Shown here piece after piece: positions 17,727-25,323 of a stretch of DNA of 64,000 nt; positions within the stretch are counted from its first letter, which is position 1; the number at the start of each line of letters is the position of its first letter. Source of the DNA: Thermus amyloliquefaciens. GTDB lineage: Bacteria > Deinococcota > Deinococci > Deinococcales > Thermaceae. The stretch is taken from positions 1,922,001 through 1,986,000 of the forward strand of contig NZ_JQMV01000003.1 in NCBI RefSeq assembly GCF_000744885.1, given 5' to 3'. Below the pieces are notes generated by a model that was given only the letters and a program-made list of their open reading frames with translations, had not been told where the DNA came from and did not search any database. A program made the translations under genes and the position numbers.

Positions 17727-17885
17727 GCCGCCTCTTTCCTCCTTACGCGCCTTCCAGGGAAGGCGGGCGCATCTTGCGCGCGTCCACACGAAAAGGAGGG
17801 GGAGAAGCCTCACTCCCCGCTTCCGTGTGAACCGGCCCCGAAGGGCATACCCTTCCTTTATACCACGGGGAGGCCCCCTTGCCAA
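17727..17885 (-). promoter_or_regulatory. rpsA promoter and structured 5' leader
   Basis: On the minus strand TTGGCA (17880-17885) and TATAAA (17857-17862) are separated by exactly 17 bp, a strong sigma-A promoter. The roughly 125-nt leader contains three stems: a GCCC-UUCG-GGGC tetraloop hairpin (17835-17846); a CACACG/CGTGTG stem (17824-17829 with 17785-17790) that encloses a GGGGAG/CTCCCC stem; and CGCCTTCC/GGAAGGCG (17748-17765) just before AAGGAGG. This is a candidate autoregulatory leader. Confidence 0.65.
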
Positions 17886-17925
17886 GAGGCCCAAAGCCCC
17901 GTGGAGCTTGGGCCATAATGGACCC

Positions 17926-19041
17926 ATGGAGACCCTAGCCTGGATGCAGGCAAAGCTACCCGAGTTTTTAAAGGACCTCGAGGCCTTTGTGCGCCGGGAA
18001 TCCCCCTCCAGGCACCTAAAGGGCCTTCAGGAGGCGGCAGCCTTTTTGGAGGAAGCCTTCGGGCCCCTTCAAGGGCGGCTTTCCCGTAAGGACACCCCCC
18101 TGGGCCCCATCCTCCTTTTGAAGCGGGAAGGGGAAGGAAGCCCGGTCCTCATCCTCTGCCACTACGACACCGTCCACCCCCAGGGAAGCTTCCCCGAACC
18201 CTTCCGCCTGGAAAGGGACCGGGCGGCAGGACCAGGGGTCTACGACATGAAAGGGGGGATTATCGCCCTACTCTACGCTCTCCGCCACGCGGAGGCCACG
18301 GGGAGAAAGCTCCCCGCCTTGGAAATCCTCTTTACCCCTGACGAGGAGATCGGCTCCCAGGAAAGCCGGCCCCTCATCGAAGCCGCCGCCAGGAAGGCCC
18401 GGGCCGTCTTGGTCCTCGAGCCCCCCACGGCGGAAGGCGACCTGAAGGTGGCCCGAAAAGGGGTGGGGCTCTACCGCCTTAAGGCCCTGGGCAAGGCCGC
18501 CCACCAAGGGGTGGAGCCGGAAAAGGGGGTAAACGCCATCCTGGAACTCGCCCACCAGATCGTGAGGGTGGCGGCCCTGGAGGACCGGGAAAGGGGAACC
18601 ACCCTGGGCCCCAACGTGGTGGCGGGGGGCACGGCGAGCAACGTGGTGGCGGAGGAGGCCTGGGTGGAAATTGACCTGAGGGCCTGGAGCCTGGAGGAGG
18701 CCCGGCGGGTGGAGGAAGGCCTTAAGCGCCTCACCCCCATCCTCCCTGGGGCCCGGCTGGAGCTTTCCGGAGGCCTGAACCGCCCCCCCATGGAGCCCAC
18801 CACGCAAAGCCTGGCCCTTTTTGAAAAGGCCCGGGCCATCGGGGAGGCCCTGGGCCTCTCCTTGCGCCCCGGCCGGGTGGGCGGGGGCTCGGACGGGAAC
18901 TTCACCGCCGCCCTGGGGGTGCCCACCCTGGATGGCCTTGGCCTTTACGGGGGCGATGCCCACCAGAAGACTGAGTACGTGGTGGTCTCGGAGATCCCCA
19001 GGCGGGTGGCCCTCCTGGCCGAACTCCTCTACGCCCTATGA
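17926..19041 (+). CDS. M20-family metallopeptidase (glutamate carboxypeptidase-like), 371 aa
   Basis: The co-catalytic zinc site is visible: HYDTVHP near residue 79, VYDMKGG near 106, DEEIGS near 140 and the late His in GGDAHQKTEY. A dimerisation/lid domain lies in the middle with GVGLYRLKALGKAAHQGVEP. This predicts hydrolysis of an amide or peptide bond releasing an amino acid; the substrate is not evident. A CATAAT box at 17914-17919 ends 6 nt before the ATG, so it is probably leaderless. It overlaps the next gene by 4 bp and heads a run of small genes. Confidence 0.83.
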   Translation: METLAWMQAKLPEFLKDLEAFVRRESPSRHLKGLQEAAAFLEEAFGPLQGRLSRKDTPLGPILLLKREGEGSPVLILCHYDTVHPQGSFPEPFRLERDRAAGPGVYDMKGGIIALLYALRHAEATGRKLPALEILFTPDEEIGSQESRPLIEAAARKARAVLVLEPPTAEGDLKVARKGVGLYRLKALGKAAHQGVEPEKGVNAILELAHQIVRVAALEDRERGTTLGPNVVAGGTASNVVAEEAWVEIDLRAWSLEEARRVEEGLKRLTPILPGARLELSGGLNRPPMEPTTQSLALFEKARAIGEALGLSLRPGRVGGGSDGNFTAALGVPTLDGLGLYGGDAHQKTEYVVVSEIPRRVALLAELLYAL

Positions 19042-19514
19042 GCCTCTCCCCCTCGGCCAAAAAGGTGCAAAGGGCCTTGGAGGCCAAGGGCTTTGGCCAC
19101 CTAAGGGTGGTGGAGCTTCCCACCTCCACCCGCACCGCAAGGGAGGCGGCGGAGGCGGTGGGGGCCGAGGTGGGGCAGATCGTGAAGAGCCTGGTCTTCG
19201 TGGGGGAGGGAGGGGCCTACCTCTTCCTGGTGAGCGGCAGGAACCGCCTGGACCCCTCCAAGGCCCAAAAGGTCACGGGCGAAGCCCTGCGAAGGGCCAC
19301 CCCCGAGGAGGTGCGCGCCCTGACGGGTTACGCCATCGGCGGGGTGCCCCCCGTGGGGCACGACACCCCGCTTCCCGCCTTTTTGGATCAGGACCTTCTG
19401 GCCTACCCCCGGGTCTGGGCCGCAGGGGGTACGCCCAAGGCCCTCTTCTCCCTGACCCCCAGGGAGCTCCTGGCCCTCACGGGGGCCCAGGTGGCGGATC
19501 TAAAGGAGGCCTAG
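19038..19514 (+). CDS. YbaK/EbsC-type aminoacyl-tRNA deacylase, 158 aa
   Basis: This is a trans-editing enzyme of the YbaK/ProX family, which hydrolyses mischarged Cys-tRNA-Pro or similar tRNAs. Typical segments are RVVELPTSTRTAREAAEAVG, the conserved QIVKSLVF strand with its Lys, and GGVPPVGH near residue 102 with AAGGTPKALFSL. Length and motif order fit the family. It overlaps the M20 gene by ATGA. Its exact tRNA target cannot be read from sequence. Confidence 0.85.
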   Translation: MSLSPSAKKVQRALEAKGFGHLRVVELPTSTRTAREAAEAVGAEVGQIVKSLVFVGEGGAYLFLVSGRNRLDPSKAQKVTGEALRRATPEEVRALTGYAIGGVPPVGHDTPLPAFLDQDLLAYPRVWAAGGTPKALFSLTPRELLALTGAQVADLKEA

Positions 19515-19515
19515 G

Positions 19516-19794
19516 GTGTGGTTCCTCCGCAAAGACCCCCACGTGAAGCCCGAGGGCCCCTTGGCCTTCCGGGTCCGGGTGCGCACGAAAAGCGGGGAGG
19601 TGGTGGAGCTCCGGCTCTCCAAGAGCATGGAAATAAGCCCGCATGAGGGGGGCTATTACGTCCGCAAGGAGATCGTGGCCCCAAGGAGCCTGGACCGGGC
19701 GGTCTTGGAGATCTGGTTTGACCGCGGCTACCGCCCGGTGCGCAAAAACGTTGAGGGGGGAGAGCTTATACCTATCCGGGAATGGAACGGCTAG
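19516..19794 (+). CDS. Hypothetical protein, 92 aa
   Basis: A small basic beta-rich protein that starts with GTG (VWFLRKDPHVKPEGPLAF) directly after the deacylase stop. Segments such as RVRVRTKSGEVVELRLSK and YYVRKEIVAPR suggest a small beta-barrel. No family is recognised. It lies in an unbroken run of co-oriented genes spaced 1-10 bp apart. Confidence 0.6.
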   Translation: MWFLRKDPHVKPEGPLAFRVRVRTKSGEVVELRLSKSMEISPHEGGYYVRKEIVAPRSLDRAVLEIWFDRGYRPVRKNVEGGELIPIREWNG

Positions 19795-19803
19795 AATGGG
19801 GCC

Positions 19804-20088
19804 ATGGAAAAACTCCTGCTACTCCTAGGCCTTTTGGTCATGGTCTACAACGTCCTTTACGGCTTTCGGCTTAAGCGGGCCATCCCCGGAGGGGTCATGG
19901 GGGAAAGGGGCGGGCAGATGCTGGGGCTCATCGTCTTCTTCGCCGTGGCGTACCTGGTGGTCCTGGTCCTCACCTGGAGCGAGCCCAGTAGCCTCCTTCT
20001 CCTCCTCCTCTCCCTGATCCTCCTCCTGGGGGCGGTTTTCGTCTACATGGTGCTGCGCCTGGTGGACGCCATCGTGGCCTCCTTGTAG
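19804..20088 (+). CDS. Small membrane protein, 94 aa, three predicted helices
   Basis: Three hydrophobic stretches are present: LLLLLGLLVMVYNVLYGF, LGLIVFFAVAYLVVLVL, and a long Leu-rich helix around residues 61-90. The short loop RLKRAIPGGVMGERGG is cytoplasmic by the positive-inside rule. The function is unknown. TAGAAT at 19792-19797 lies 6 nt before the ATG and could be its own -10 box, within the stop region of the previous gene. Confidence 0.6.
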   Translation: MEKLLLLLGLLVMVYNVLYGFRLKRAIPGGVMGERGGQMLGLIVFFAVAYLVVLVLTWSEPSSLLLLLLSLILLLGAVFVYMVLRLVDAIVASL

Positions 20089-20090
20089 CC

Positions 20091-20489
20091 ATGGTCTTCC
20101 GCCGCAACCCCAATCCCCCGGAAACCGACTGGAAGCCCACCCCCGAGGAGTGGCGGGTCTATACCCTCTGCGACGGTCGGCGCACCGAGGAGGAGGTGGT
20201 GCGGGAAAGCGGCCTGGGGGAGGAGGCCTACGTCCTCCTGGCTTCCCTTCTCAAGCGGGGCCTGATCCTGCCCGTGGAGGGGGCCACAGAGCTTTGCCAG
20301 AAGCTGGTGGGCCTCCTCAAAACCCGGCTTGGCCCCAAGGCCGAGCCCTTTGTGGCCCGCCTGGAGGGGTGCCAGAGCCGAGAGGCCCTGGAGGAGGAAG
20401 CCCTCAGGGTGGCCCTGAAGGTGAAGCTCACCCTGGACCGCAAGACGGGGGAGGAGCTGGAAAAAGCCATCCGGGCCCTATTCCGTTGA
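20091..20489 (+). CDS. Hypothetical protein, 132 aa, winged-helix-like
   Basis: The N-terminal half (WRVYTLCDGRRTEEEVVRES, then EEAYVLLASLLKRGLILPVE) resembles the PqqD/winged-helix-like segments found in Thermus DUF4388-type regulators. The C-terminal half is helical. It has no catalytic motif. It begins 2 bp after the preceding gene and ends the plus-strand run. Confidence 0.55.
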   Translation: MVFRRNPNPPETDWKPTPEEWRVYTLCDGRRTEEEVVRESGLGEEAYVLLASLLKRGLILPVEGATELCQKLVGLLKTRLGPKAEPFVARLEGCQSREALEEEALRVALKVKLTLDRKTGEELEKAIRALFR

Positions 20490-20599
20490 GGCGAAGCTAG
20501 CCCCGCAAGAACTCCTCCAAGTGGGGTTTGCCGCAAGAAAGGGGCTTTGCCCCCGACCCCTGGGCGGGAAAGTGAGGGCATTCCAGGGCTTTTCCGGGG

Positions 20600-20627
20600 C
20601 CCCGTCGTGGCCCAAGCCACAACGGGG
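20600..20627. terminator. Bidirectional hairpin between convergent genes
   Basis: CCCCGT(C)GTGGC and GCCAC(A)ACGGGG form a stem with one mismatched pair and a short loop. It lies between the end of the 132-aa gene and the end of the symporter gene. The plus side is followed by TTCTTAGG; no strong T run is present on the other side. Confidence 0.5.
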
Positions 20628-20635
20628 TTCTTAGG

Positions 20636-21991
20636 TCAGCGGGGCGGTATCCAGGGCTCCCCCCGGAAGAAGCCGTAGACCAACCGGGCCACCACCGGCC
20701 CCAGGAGGATGAGGCCCAGGAGGTTCGGTATGGCCATGAGGCCGTTCAGGGTGTCGGAGATGGCCAAGAAGGCCTCGAGGCCCCCCAAGGGCCCCACAAA
20801 GGCCAAGACCGCGAAGGTGAGGCGGTAGGGCCAACGAATCCCCTCCCCGAAGAGGAAGGCCGCCGCCTCCTCCCCGTAAAACCCCCAGGAGACCATGGTG
20901 CCCAGGGCGAAGACCGCCACGGTGAGGGCCAGGATGAGCCCGCCCAAGGGGTGGGCCTGGAAGAGGGCGCCCGCGGCCTCGGCCGCACTCCCCGCCCCTC
21001 GCCAAAGGCCCGAGGCGATGAAGGTGAGGGCGGTGAGGCTGGTCACCAGGAAGCTCACGAACATCTCCGTGACCCCCCAGAAGCCCTGGCGCACGGGATG
21101 GTCCACCTGGGCCTGGGCGTGGGCGATGGGGGCAGAGCCCAAGCCCGCCTCGTTGGCGAAGATGCCCCGGCCAAGCCCCGCGTTGATGGCGGCGAAGAGG
21201 CCATAACCCGCCACGCCCCCCAAGGCCGCCTCCGGGCTGAAGGCCGCCCGGAAGACCAGGGCCAAGGCCTCGGGGATCTGGCCCCCGTAAACCAGAAGAA
21301 GGGGAACCACCGCCACCAGGAAAAGGAGGAGCTTCAGGGGCACCACCACCTGGGCGAAACGGGCCACCCACAGGATGCCCCCACCCAGCACCACCCCCAC
21401 CAGGAGGGCCAGGAAAAGGCCCACCAAGGCGGGCGGTGCCCCCAAAGGGGCCAGGGCACCCCCCACCGCCCCGGCCTGGGAGAGGTTGCCGATGCCAAAG
21501 GCGGCCACCGCGGCGAAGAAGGCGAAGAAATAGGCCAGAAAGCGGAGCCGGGGAAGACCCCGGTACAGGTAGTACATGGGCCCGCCCGAAACCGAGCCAT
21601 CGGCGAAGCGGAGGCGGTAGTGCACCGCCAGGGTGGCCTCGGCAAACTTGGTGCCGGTGCCAAAGAAGTAGCCCACCCACATCCAAAAAACCGCCCCAGG
21701 CCCCCCCGTGAGCACCGCCGCCAGCATGCCCAAAAGGTGCCCGGCGCCCACCGTGGCGGAGAGGGCCACCATGGTGGCCTGGAAGGGGGTGATCTGCCCG
21801 CCGAAGCCGTAAGCGCGCTCGCGGATGGCCCCAAAGGTCTCGCTGAAGGAAACCCGCATCATCCTGAGGGGGGCGCTGAACCAACGGATTTGGAAAATAA
21901 CCAAATAAGCCCCCACCAGGAGGAAGACCAACTTCATGGGAAAGCCGTATACGATCCGGTTGAGAAAGTCGTTCAGGGCCAGAATATCCAT
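20636..21991 (-). CDS. Sodium:alanine symporter, AGCS family, 451 aa
   Basis: An integral membrane carrier that imports alanine or glycine with sodium. The family signatures are visible: GGQITPFQATMVALSATVGA near residue 49, then the pore segment FGIGNLSQAG and NEAGLGSAPIAHAQ near residue 272. Ten or more helices are predicted. The downstream end is near a bidirectional hairpin. It begins 2 bp after the DUF4388-type gene, so both are probably in one transcript. Confidence 0.88.
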   Translation of the reverse strand: MDILALNDFLNRIVYGFPMKLVFLLVGAYLVIFQIRWFSAPLRMMRVSFSETFGAIRERAYGFGGQITPFQATMVALSATVGAGHLLGMLAAVLTGGPGAVFWMWVGYFFGTGTKFAEATLAVHYRLRFADGSVSGGPMYYLYRGLPRLRFLAYFFAFFAAVAAFGIGNLSQAGAVGGALAPLGAPPALVGLFLALLVGVVLGGGILWVARFAQVVVPLKLLLFLVAVVPLLLVYGGQIPEALALVFRAAFSPEAALGGVAGYGLFAAINAGLGRGIFANEAGLGSAPIAHAQAQVDHPVRQGFWGVTEMFVSFLVTSLTALTFIASGLWRGAGSAAEAAGALFQAHPLGGLILALTVAVFALGTMVSWGFYGEEAAAFLFGEGIRWPYRLTFAVLAFVGPLGGLEAFLAISDTLNGLMAIPNLLGLILLGPVVARLVYGFFRGEPWIPPR

Positions 21992-21993
21992 GG

Positions 21994-22836
21994 CTACACC
22001 TCCGGCACCACCTCCACCTTATCCCCCCGCCTGAGGCGGAGGCGCCTAAGATCCTCCTCCAAAAGGCCAAGCCGCCCAGGGATGTTGGGCCTAGGCCGCA
22101 CCTCCATCACGGCCTCGAGGCGCCTTAGGCGAAGGCGGAAGCCATGGCGGATGGCCCGGGCCCACTCGGCGAAAAGGGCCTCGTCCACATAGGCCACCCC
22201 GGACCCGGGGCCGTAGATGGGGAGGACCAAAAGGGAAGTGGGCGGCACCTCCACCAAGGGCACCGCCTCGAGGGCCCCCATCTGCAGCAGGGTGTGCAGG
22301 ATGCGGGCCAGGCGCAAGACCCCGGGGGCCAGGAGCACCTCCACGATGCGCTTCCCCTCCACCTGGGCCAGGACCCGCAAGGCCTCGGGGCCAAGCTCCA
22401 CCTGGCCTCCCTGGGCGGGCAGGCGCAAGACGTACCCCCAGTCGGAGGGCAGGGAAAGCCCCTGCCACACGGCTTGGGCCTCGCTCAGGCGGGCGGGCAC
22501 CGCAAGCCCCCCCAGCAAGGTGGTGTGGGGTGGCAACGCCTCGGGCTCAAAGCGATAAGGCGCCCGCTTGAGGCCGGAAAGCAGGTCCAGGGCCTCCTCT
22601 CCCTCCAGGCCCTTCTCCCCAGACCAAACCCGGGCGTGGACCACCTGGCCCCCCCGCAAAAAAACCTCCCCCTCCAGGTAGGAGGAGCGGACCCAAAGCC
22701 TTCCCGTGCGCCCGGTGCTCATCAAAGCCCCCACCAGGGCCACAAAGGGAAACTCCGCAAGGTTACCTTCAAGATAGCCCTGCGGCTGACCAAGCTGACC
22801 TGAGGCTTCACCCAGCATTCCTCCCCGTTTTACCAT
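21994..22836 (-). CDS. DUF4388 (PATAN-like) protein, 280 aa
   Basis: The N-terminus (YLEGNLAEFPFVALVGALMS, then TGRTGRLWVRSSYLEGEVF and GGQVVHARVW) is the DUF4388/PATAN domain, found in bacterial signalling proteins and abundant in Deinococcus-Thermus. The middle has winged-helix character (VEGKRIVEVLLAPGVLRLAR), and the tail is Arg-rich. It is probably a regulatory or scaffold protein. The ATG at 22836 is chosen because GGGGAGGGGG precedes it and a promoter lies 25 bp upstream; the ATG at 22818 is an alternative. Confidence 0.7.
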   Translation of the reverse strand: MVKRGGMLGEASGQLGQPQGYLEGNLAEFPFVALVGALMSTGRTGRLWVRSSYLEGEVFLRGGQVVHARVWSGEKGLEGEEALDLLSGLKRAPYRFEPEALPPHTTLLGGLAVPARLSEAQAVWQGLSLPSDWGYVLRLPAQGGQVELGPEALRVLAQVEGKRIVEVLLAPGVLRLARILHTLLQMGALEAVPLVEVPPTSLLVLPIYGPGSGVAYVDEALFAEWARAIRHGFRLRLRRLEAVMEVRPRPNIPGRLGLLEEDLRRLRLRRGDKVEVVPEV

Positions 22837-22860
22837 GCCCCCTCCCCAGCGTCCAGGCGG

Positions 22861-22900
22861 GGTATCCTGGGGCTCTGCCCCAGGGGCAAACACCTTTGCG
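22861..22900. promoter_or_regulatory. Divergent promoter region with a perfect operator-like dyad
   Basis: For the minus-strand gene, TTGCCC (22884-22889) and GATACC (22861-22866) are 17 bp apart. The spacer between them is a perfect inverted repeat CCTGGGGC-TCT-GCCCCAGG (22866-22884). A second small dyad, GCAAA-CACC-TTTGC (22887-22900), lies toward the hydrolase gene on the other side. Confidence 0.5.
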
Positions 22901-22912
22901 TAAGCTGGGGGC

Positions 22913-23620
22913 ATGAACCTCCTTTTACTTCACGGGTTTACCTCCCATCCCGTCCTCACCCTGGGTCCCTTGCCCCAGGTGTTGCGGGAGGCGGGGTTTC
23001 AGGTGAGCCAGCCGGCCCTTCCCGGCCACGGCACGCGACCGGAGGACCTCCTCAAGGTGCGCTGGCAGGACTGGCTGGAAACAGCCCGGGCCGCTTACCG
23101 GGAGCTGCCCGAGCCTCGAGGGGTGGTGGGGCTTTCCATGGGCGCCCTCCTGGCCGCCCACCTGGCGGCGGAAACCCCCACCCAGGCCCTGGTGGCCCTG
23201 GCCCCAGCCCTAGCCCTCAAGCATCCCCTTGCCCCCCTGGCCCCCCTGGCCCCCCTCTTCGCCTGGCTCATTCCCCGCTTCCCCGGCCCCGATTCCATCC
23301 AGGACCCCGAGCGCAAAAGATCCAACCCCAACTACCCCTACTTCCCCACCCGGGCTTTGCCCCAGCTTCTGGCCCTGATGCGCCGCACCCCAGAGGTCCT
23401 GCCCAGGGTAGAGGCCAAGGCCCTGGTGGTGGAGGCGGGCCGGGACAAGGTGGTGCATGCTGCGGGGGTGCGGGGCTACTACGCCCTTTTGGGAAGCTCG
23501 CGGAAGGCGTACCTGGTCTTCCCGGAAAGCGGCCACGACCTTCTTCTGGACCGGGACCGGGAGGCGGTGGCCCAGGCGGTTCGGGACTGGCTTCTTGCTA
23601 ACAATAATCACTTGCATTAA
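22913..23620 (+). CDS. Alpha/beta hydrolase (carboxylesterase-like), 235 aa
   Basis: An alpha/beta-hydrolase resembling Bacillus Est30-type carboxylesterases. The oxyanion-side LLLHGFTSHP is at residue 4. The nucleophile elbow GLSMG is near residue 73, the acid Asp in EAGRDKVVH near 181, and the catalytic His in ESGHDLLLDRD near 206. It would cleave a short or medium carboxyl ester in the cytoplasm; there is no signal peptide. The final codons (LLANNNHLH) are unusually AT-rich and appear to double as the promoter region of the next gene. Confidence 0.83.
   Translation: MNLLLLHGFTSHPVLTLGPLPQVLREAGFQVSQPALPGHGTRPEDLLKVRWQDWLETARAAYRELPEPRGVVGLSMGALLAAHLAAETPTQALVALAPALALKHPLAPLAPLAPLFAWLIPRFPGPDSIQDPERKRSNPNYPYFPTRALPQLLALMRRTPEVLPRVEAKALVVEAGRDKVVHAAGVRGYYALLGSSRKAYLVFPESGHDLLLDRDREAVAQAVRDWLLANNNHLH
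23589..23620 (+). promoter_or_regulatory. AT-rich candidate promoter or operator of the ZIP transporter
   Basis: The last codons of the hydrolase gene form an AT-rich block (CTAACAATAATCACTTGCAT) in a GC-rich genome, directly before a metal-transporter gene. TTGCTA (23594-23599) could be a -35 element. The block is an imperfect palindrome of the kind bound by Fur/Zur-type regulators. It is a hint only. Confidence 0.35.
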
Positions 23621-23630
23621 GCTTGAGGCT

Positions 23631-24377
23631 ATGGAACCCTCATCCATCTCCCCCTGGAGCGTTTTCCTATACGCCCTCCTCACCGCCATCGCCACCGGTC
23701 TGGGGGCCATTCCCTTCCTCTTTACCCGGCACATCCTGGCCCACCACCTGGGCCTGGCCAACGCCGCGGCCGCTGGCCTGATGCTCTCGGCCAGCTTTGG
23801 CCTCATCTACGAGGGGGTGCACTACCACCTGGGCCGCACCCTTTTGGGGGTGGTCCTGGGCCTTGTTTTCATCCAACTTTCCCACCGCTTCCTCCACGGC
23901 CGGGAGGTGAGCTTCGGTACCCTAAACGGCCTGGACGCCCGGAAAGCCCTCATGATCGTGGGGATCATGACCCTACACTCCTTTGCCGAGGGGGTGGGGG
24001 TAGGGGTGGCCTTCGGGGGCGGGGAGGCGTTAGGGGTTTTCATCACCCTGGCCATCGCCGTGCACAACATCCCCGAGGGCTTGGCCATCAGCCTGGTTCT
24101 GATTCCCCGGGGCGTCGGCGTCCTAAGCGCTGCCCTGTGGAGCGTTTTCTCCAGCCTACCCCAGCCCCTCATGGCCGTGCCCGCCTTCCTCTTCGTGGAG
24201 GTGTTCAAACCCGCCCTCCCCGTGGGTCTGGGCTTCGCCGCCGGGGCCATGATCTGGATGGTGGCGGCGGAGATCCTTCCCGAGGCCCTAAGGGAGGCCA
24301 AGGCGGAAGGGGTGGCCACGGTGCTCACCCTAGCCGTGGCCCTGATGGTGGCCTTCCAGATTCTCCTTGGGGGGTAA
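23631..24377 (+). CDS. ZIP-family metal transporter, 248 aa
   Basis: ZIP carriers import zinc, iron or manganese. The two signature metal-binding helices are clear: HSFAEGVGVGVAFGGG near residue 111 and HNIPEGLAISLVLIPRG near 143. Eight hydrophobic helices are predicted, and a His-rich loop (HYHLGR; HRFLHGRE) lies between helices 3 and 4. TTGAGG just before the ATG can act as a Shine-Dalgarno site. The 3' end overlaps the convergent sfsA by 48 bp. Confidence 0.9.
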   Translation: MEPSSISPWSVFLYALLTAIATGLGAIPFLFTRHILAHHLGLANAAAAGLMLSASFGLIYEGVHYHLGRTLLGVVLGLVFIQLSHRFLHGREVSFGTLNGLDARKALMIVGIMTLHSFAEGVGVGVAFGGGEALGVFITLAIAVHNIPEGLAISLVLIPRGVGVLSAALWSVFSSLPQPLMAVPAFLFVEVFKPALPVGLGFAAGAMIWMVAAEILPEALREAKAEGVATVLTLAVALMVAFQILLGG

Positions 24378-25046
24378 GAAGACCCAGGGAAGCTCCCCAT
24401 CCAGGTACAGGGCTTCCAAGGTGGGGCGGATCCGGAAGGCGAGCAACCTCACCCCCGCCTCCTTGGCTTCCCGGGCTGCCCGGTGCAGGAGCCGGTCCTC
24501 CGGATCCAGGGCGAAGGCCTGGGCCAAGGGATGCTGGACCATCCAGACGGCATAGGCCAGCCCCCCATCCCGGGCAAAAGCCGCCAGGAGCCTGAGGTGC
24601 CTGGCCCCTCGAGGGGTGGGGGCATCGGGGAACAGGGCCAAGCCCTCCTCCACCCGGTTGCAGTTCTTGGCCTCCAAGAAGGCTTCCTTCCCCCCGATCC
24701 GGGCCCAGAAGTCCAGCCTTTCCCCCCTGAGAGGCACCTCCCTCCTCAGGTTCCCAGGGCCTGGGCCGAGGGGGCCGAAAAACCCTTCCCTTATGAGCAC
24801 CTCGAGGAGGCGGTTGGCCAAGGAGGCATCCACCCCCACCAAGACCCCTTGGCTTTCCACCAGGATCATCCGGCCCACCGTCTTGGGGGTGGGCCTGGGA
24901 TGGTACCAGCAGGGAGTCCCGGGGAGGAGAAGCTCCCCCATCCGCCCCGAGTTGGGGAGGTGCAGGGGTCCCACGTCCGCCTCCACCAGGAAGCGGTTGC
25001 GCCTCTTGAGGAAGCGGCAAGGCTTTAGAGGGGGCAGGGGCCACAT
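24330..25046 (-). CDS. sfsA: SfsA family protein (sugar fermentation stimulation protein homologue)
   Basis: SfsA proteins combine an OB-like N-terminus with a PD-(D/E)XK-nuclease-like C-terminal domain and are described as DNA-binding in E. coli. Characteristic sequence includes KRRNRFLVEADVG near residue 13, CHLPNSGRM-like HLPNSGRMGELLLPG near 29, LEAKNCNRV near 125 and FPDAPTPRGARHLR near 140. The nuclease-type residues D/E and K lie in this last part. The ATG at 25046 is preferred to a TTG two codons earlier. It overlaps the end of the ZIP gene. Confidence 0.85.
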   Translation of the reverse strand: MWPLPPLKPCRFLKRRNRFLVEADVGPLHLPNSGRMGELLLPGTPCWYHPRPTPKTVGRMILVESQGVLVGVDASLANRLLEVLIREGFFGPLGPGPGNLRREVPLRGERLDFWARIGGKEAFLEAKNCNRVEEGLALFPDAPTPRGARHLRLLAAFARDGGLAYAVWMVQHPLAQAFALDPEDRLLHRAAREAKEAGVRLLAFRIRPTLEALYLDGELPWVFLPPKENLEGHHQGHG

Positions 25047-25058
25047 GGCCAAAAGTTT

Positions 25059-25079
25059 AGCCCGGTCAGGGACCGGGCT
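25059..25079 (-). terminator. Terminator of the tRNA-Ser pair
   Basis: AGCCCGGTC-AGG-GACCGGGCT is a perfect 9-bp stem with a 3-nt loop just after the minus-strand tRNA-Ser(GCT) gene. On the minus strand it is followed by AAACTTTT, a weak U tract. On the plus strand it is followed by five T. Confidence 0.65.
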
Positions 25080-25081
25080 TT

Positions 25082-25175
<94 letters not shown>

Positions 25176-25183
25176 AAGCTTTC

Positions 25184-25274
25184 TGGCGGAGGGTGAGGGA
25201 TTCGAACCCCCGGTGGGCCTGAGGCCCACAGCGGTTTTCAAGACCGCCGCCTTCAACCGCTCGGCCAACCCTCC
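25184..25274 (-). tRNA. tRNA-Ser(TGA)
   Basis: The minus strand starts GGAGGGTTGGCCGAGCGG. The anticodon loop CTTGAAA gives TGA (codon UCA). A long variable arm with a GTGGGCC/GGCCCAC stem is present, as is the T-loop GTTCGAATC. The CCA end is encoded at 25184-25186. It lies 8 bp upstream of tRNA-Ser(GCT), and the two are surely co-transcribed. Confidence 0.95.
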
Positions 25275-25294
25275 AAGGTATGGCCGCAATGCCT

Positions 25295-25323
25295 ACTATG
25301 CGGCAAGCCTCCCGGGTTGTCAA
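25295..25323 (-). promoter_or_regulatory. Promoter of the tRNA-Ser pair
   Basis: On the minus strand a consensus -35 TTGACA (25318-25323) and a -10 CATAGT (25295-25300) are separated by exactly 17 bp. Transcription would begin about 14 nt before the tRNA-Ser(TGA) 5' end. Confidence 0.75.

Noticed and set aside
18821-19546. 241-aa frame overlapping the M20 peptidase and deacylase genes
   Set aside because: It is an out-of-frame Gly/Pro/Arg-rich shadow over two genes with clear motifs.
20951-22192. 413-aa plus-strand frame opposite the AGCS symporter
   Set aside because: It is His/Gln/Gly-rich with no domain; the minus frame is a recognisable symporter.
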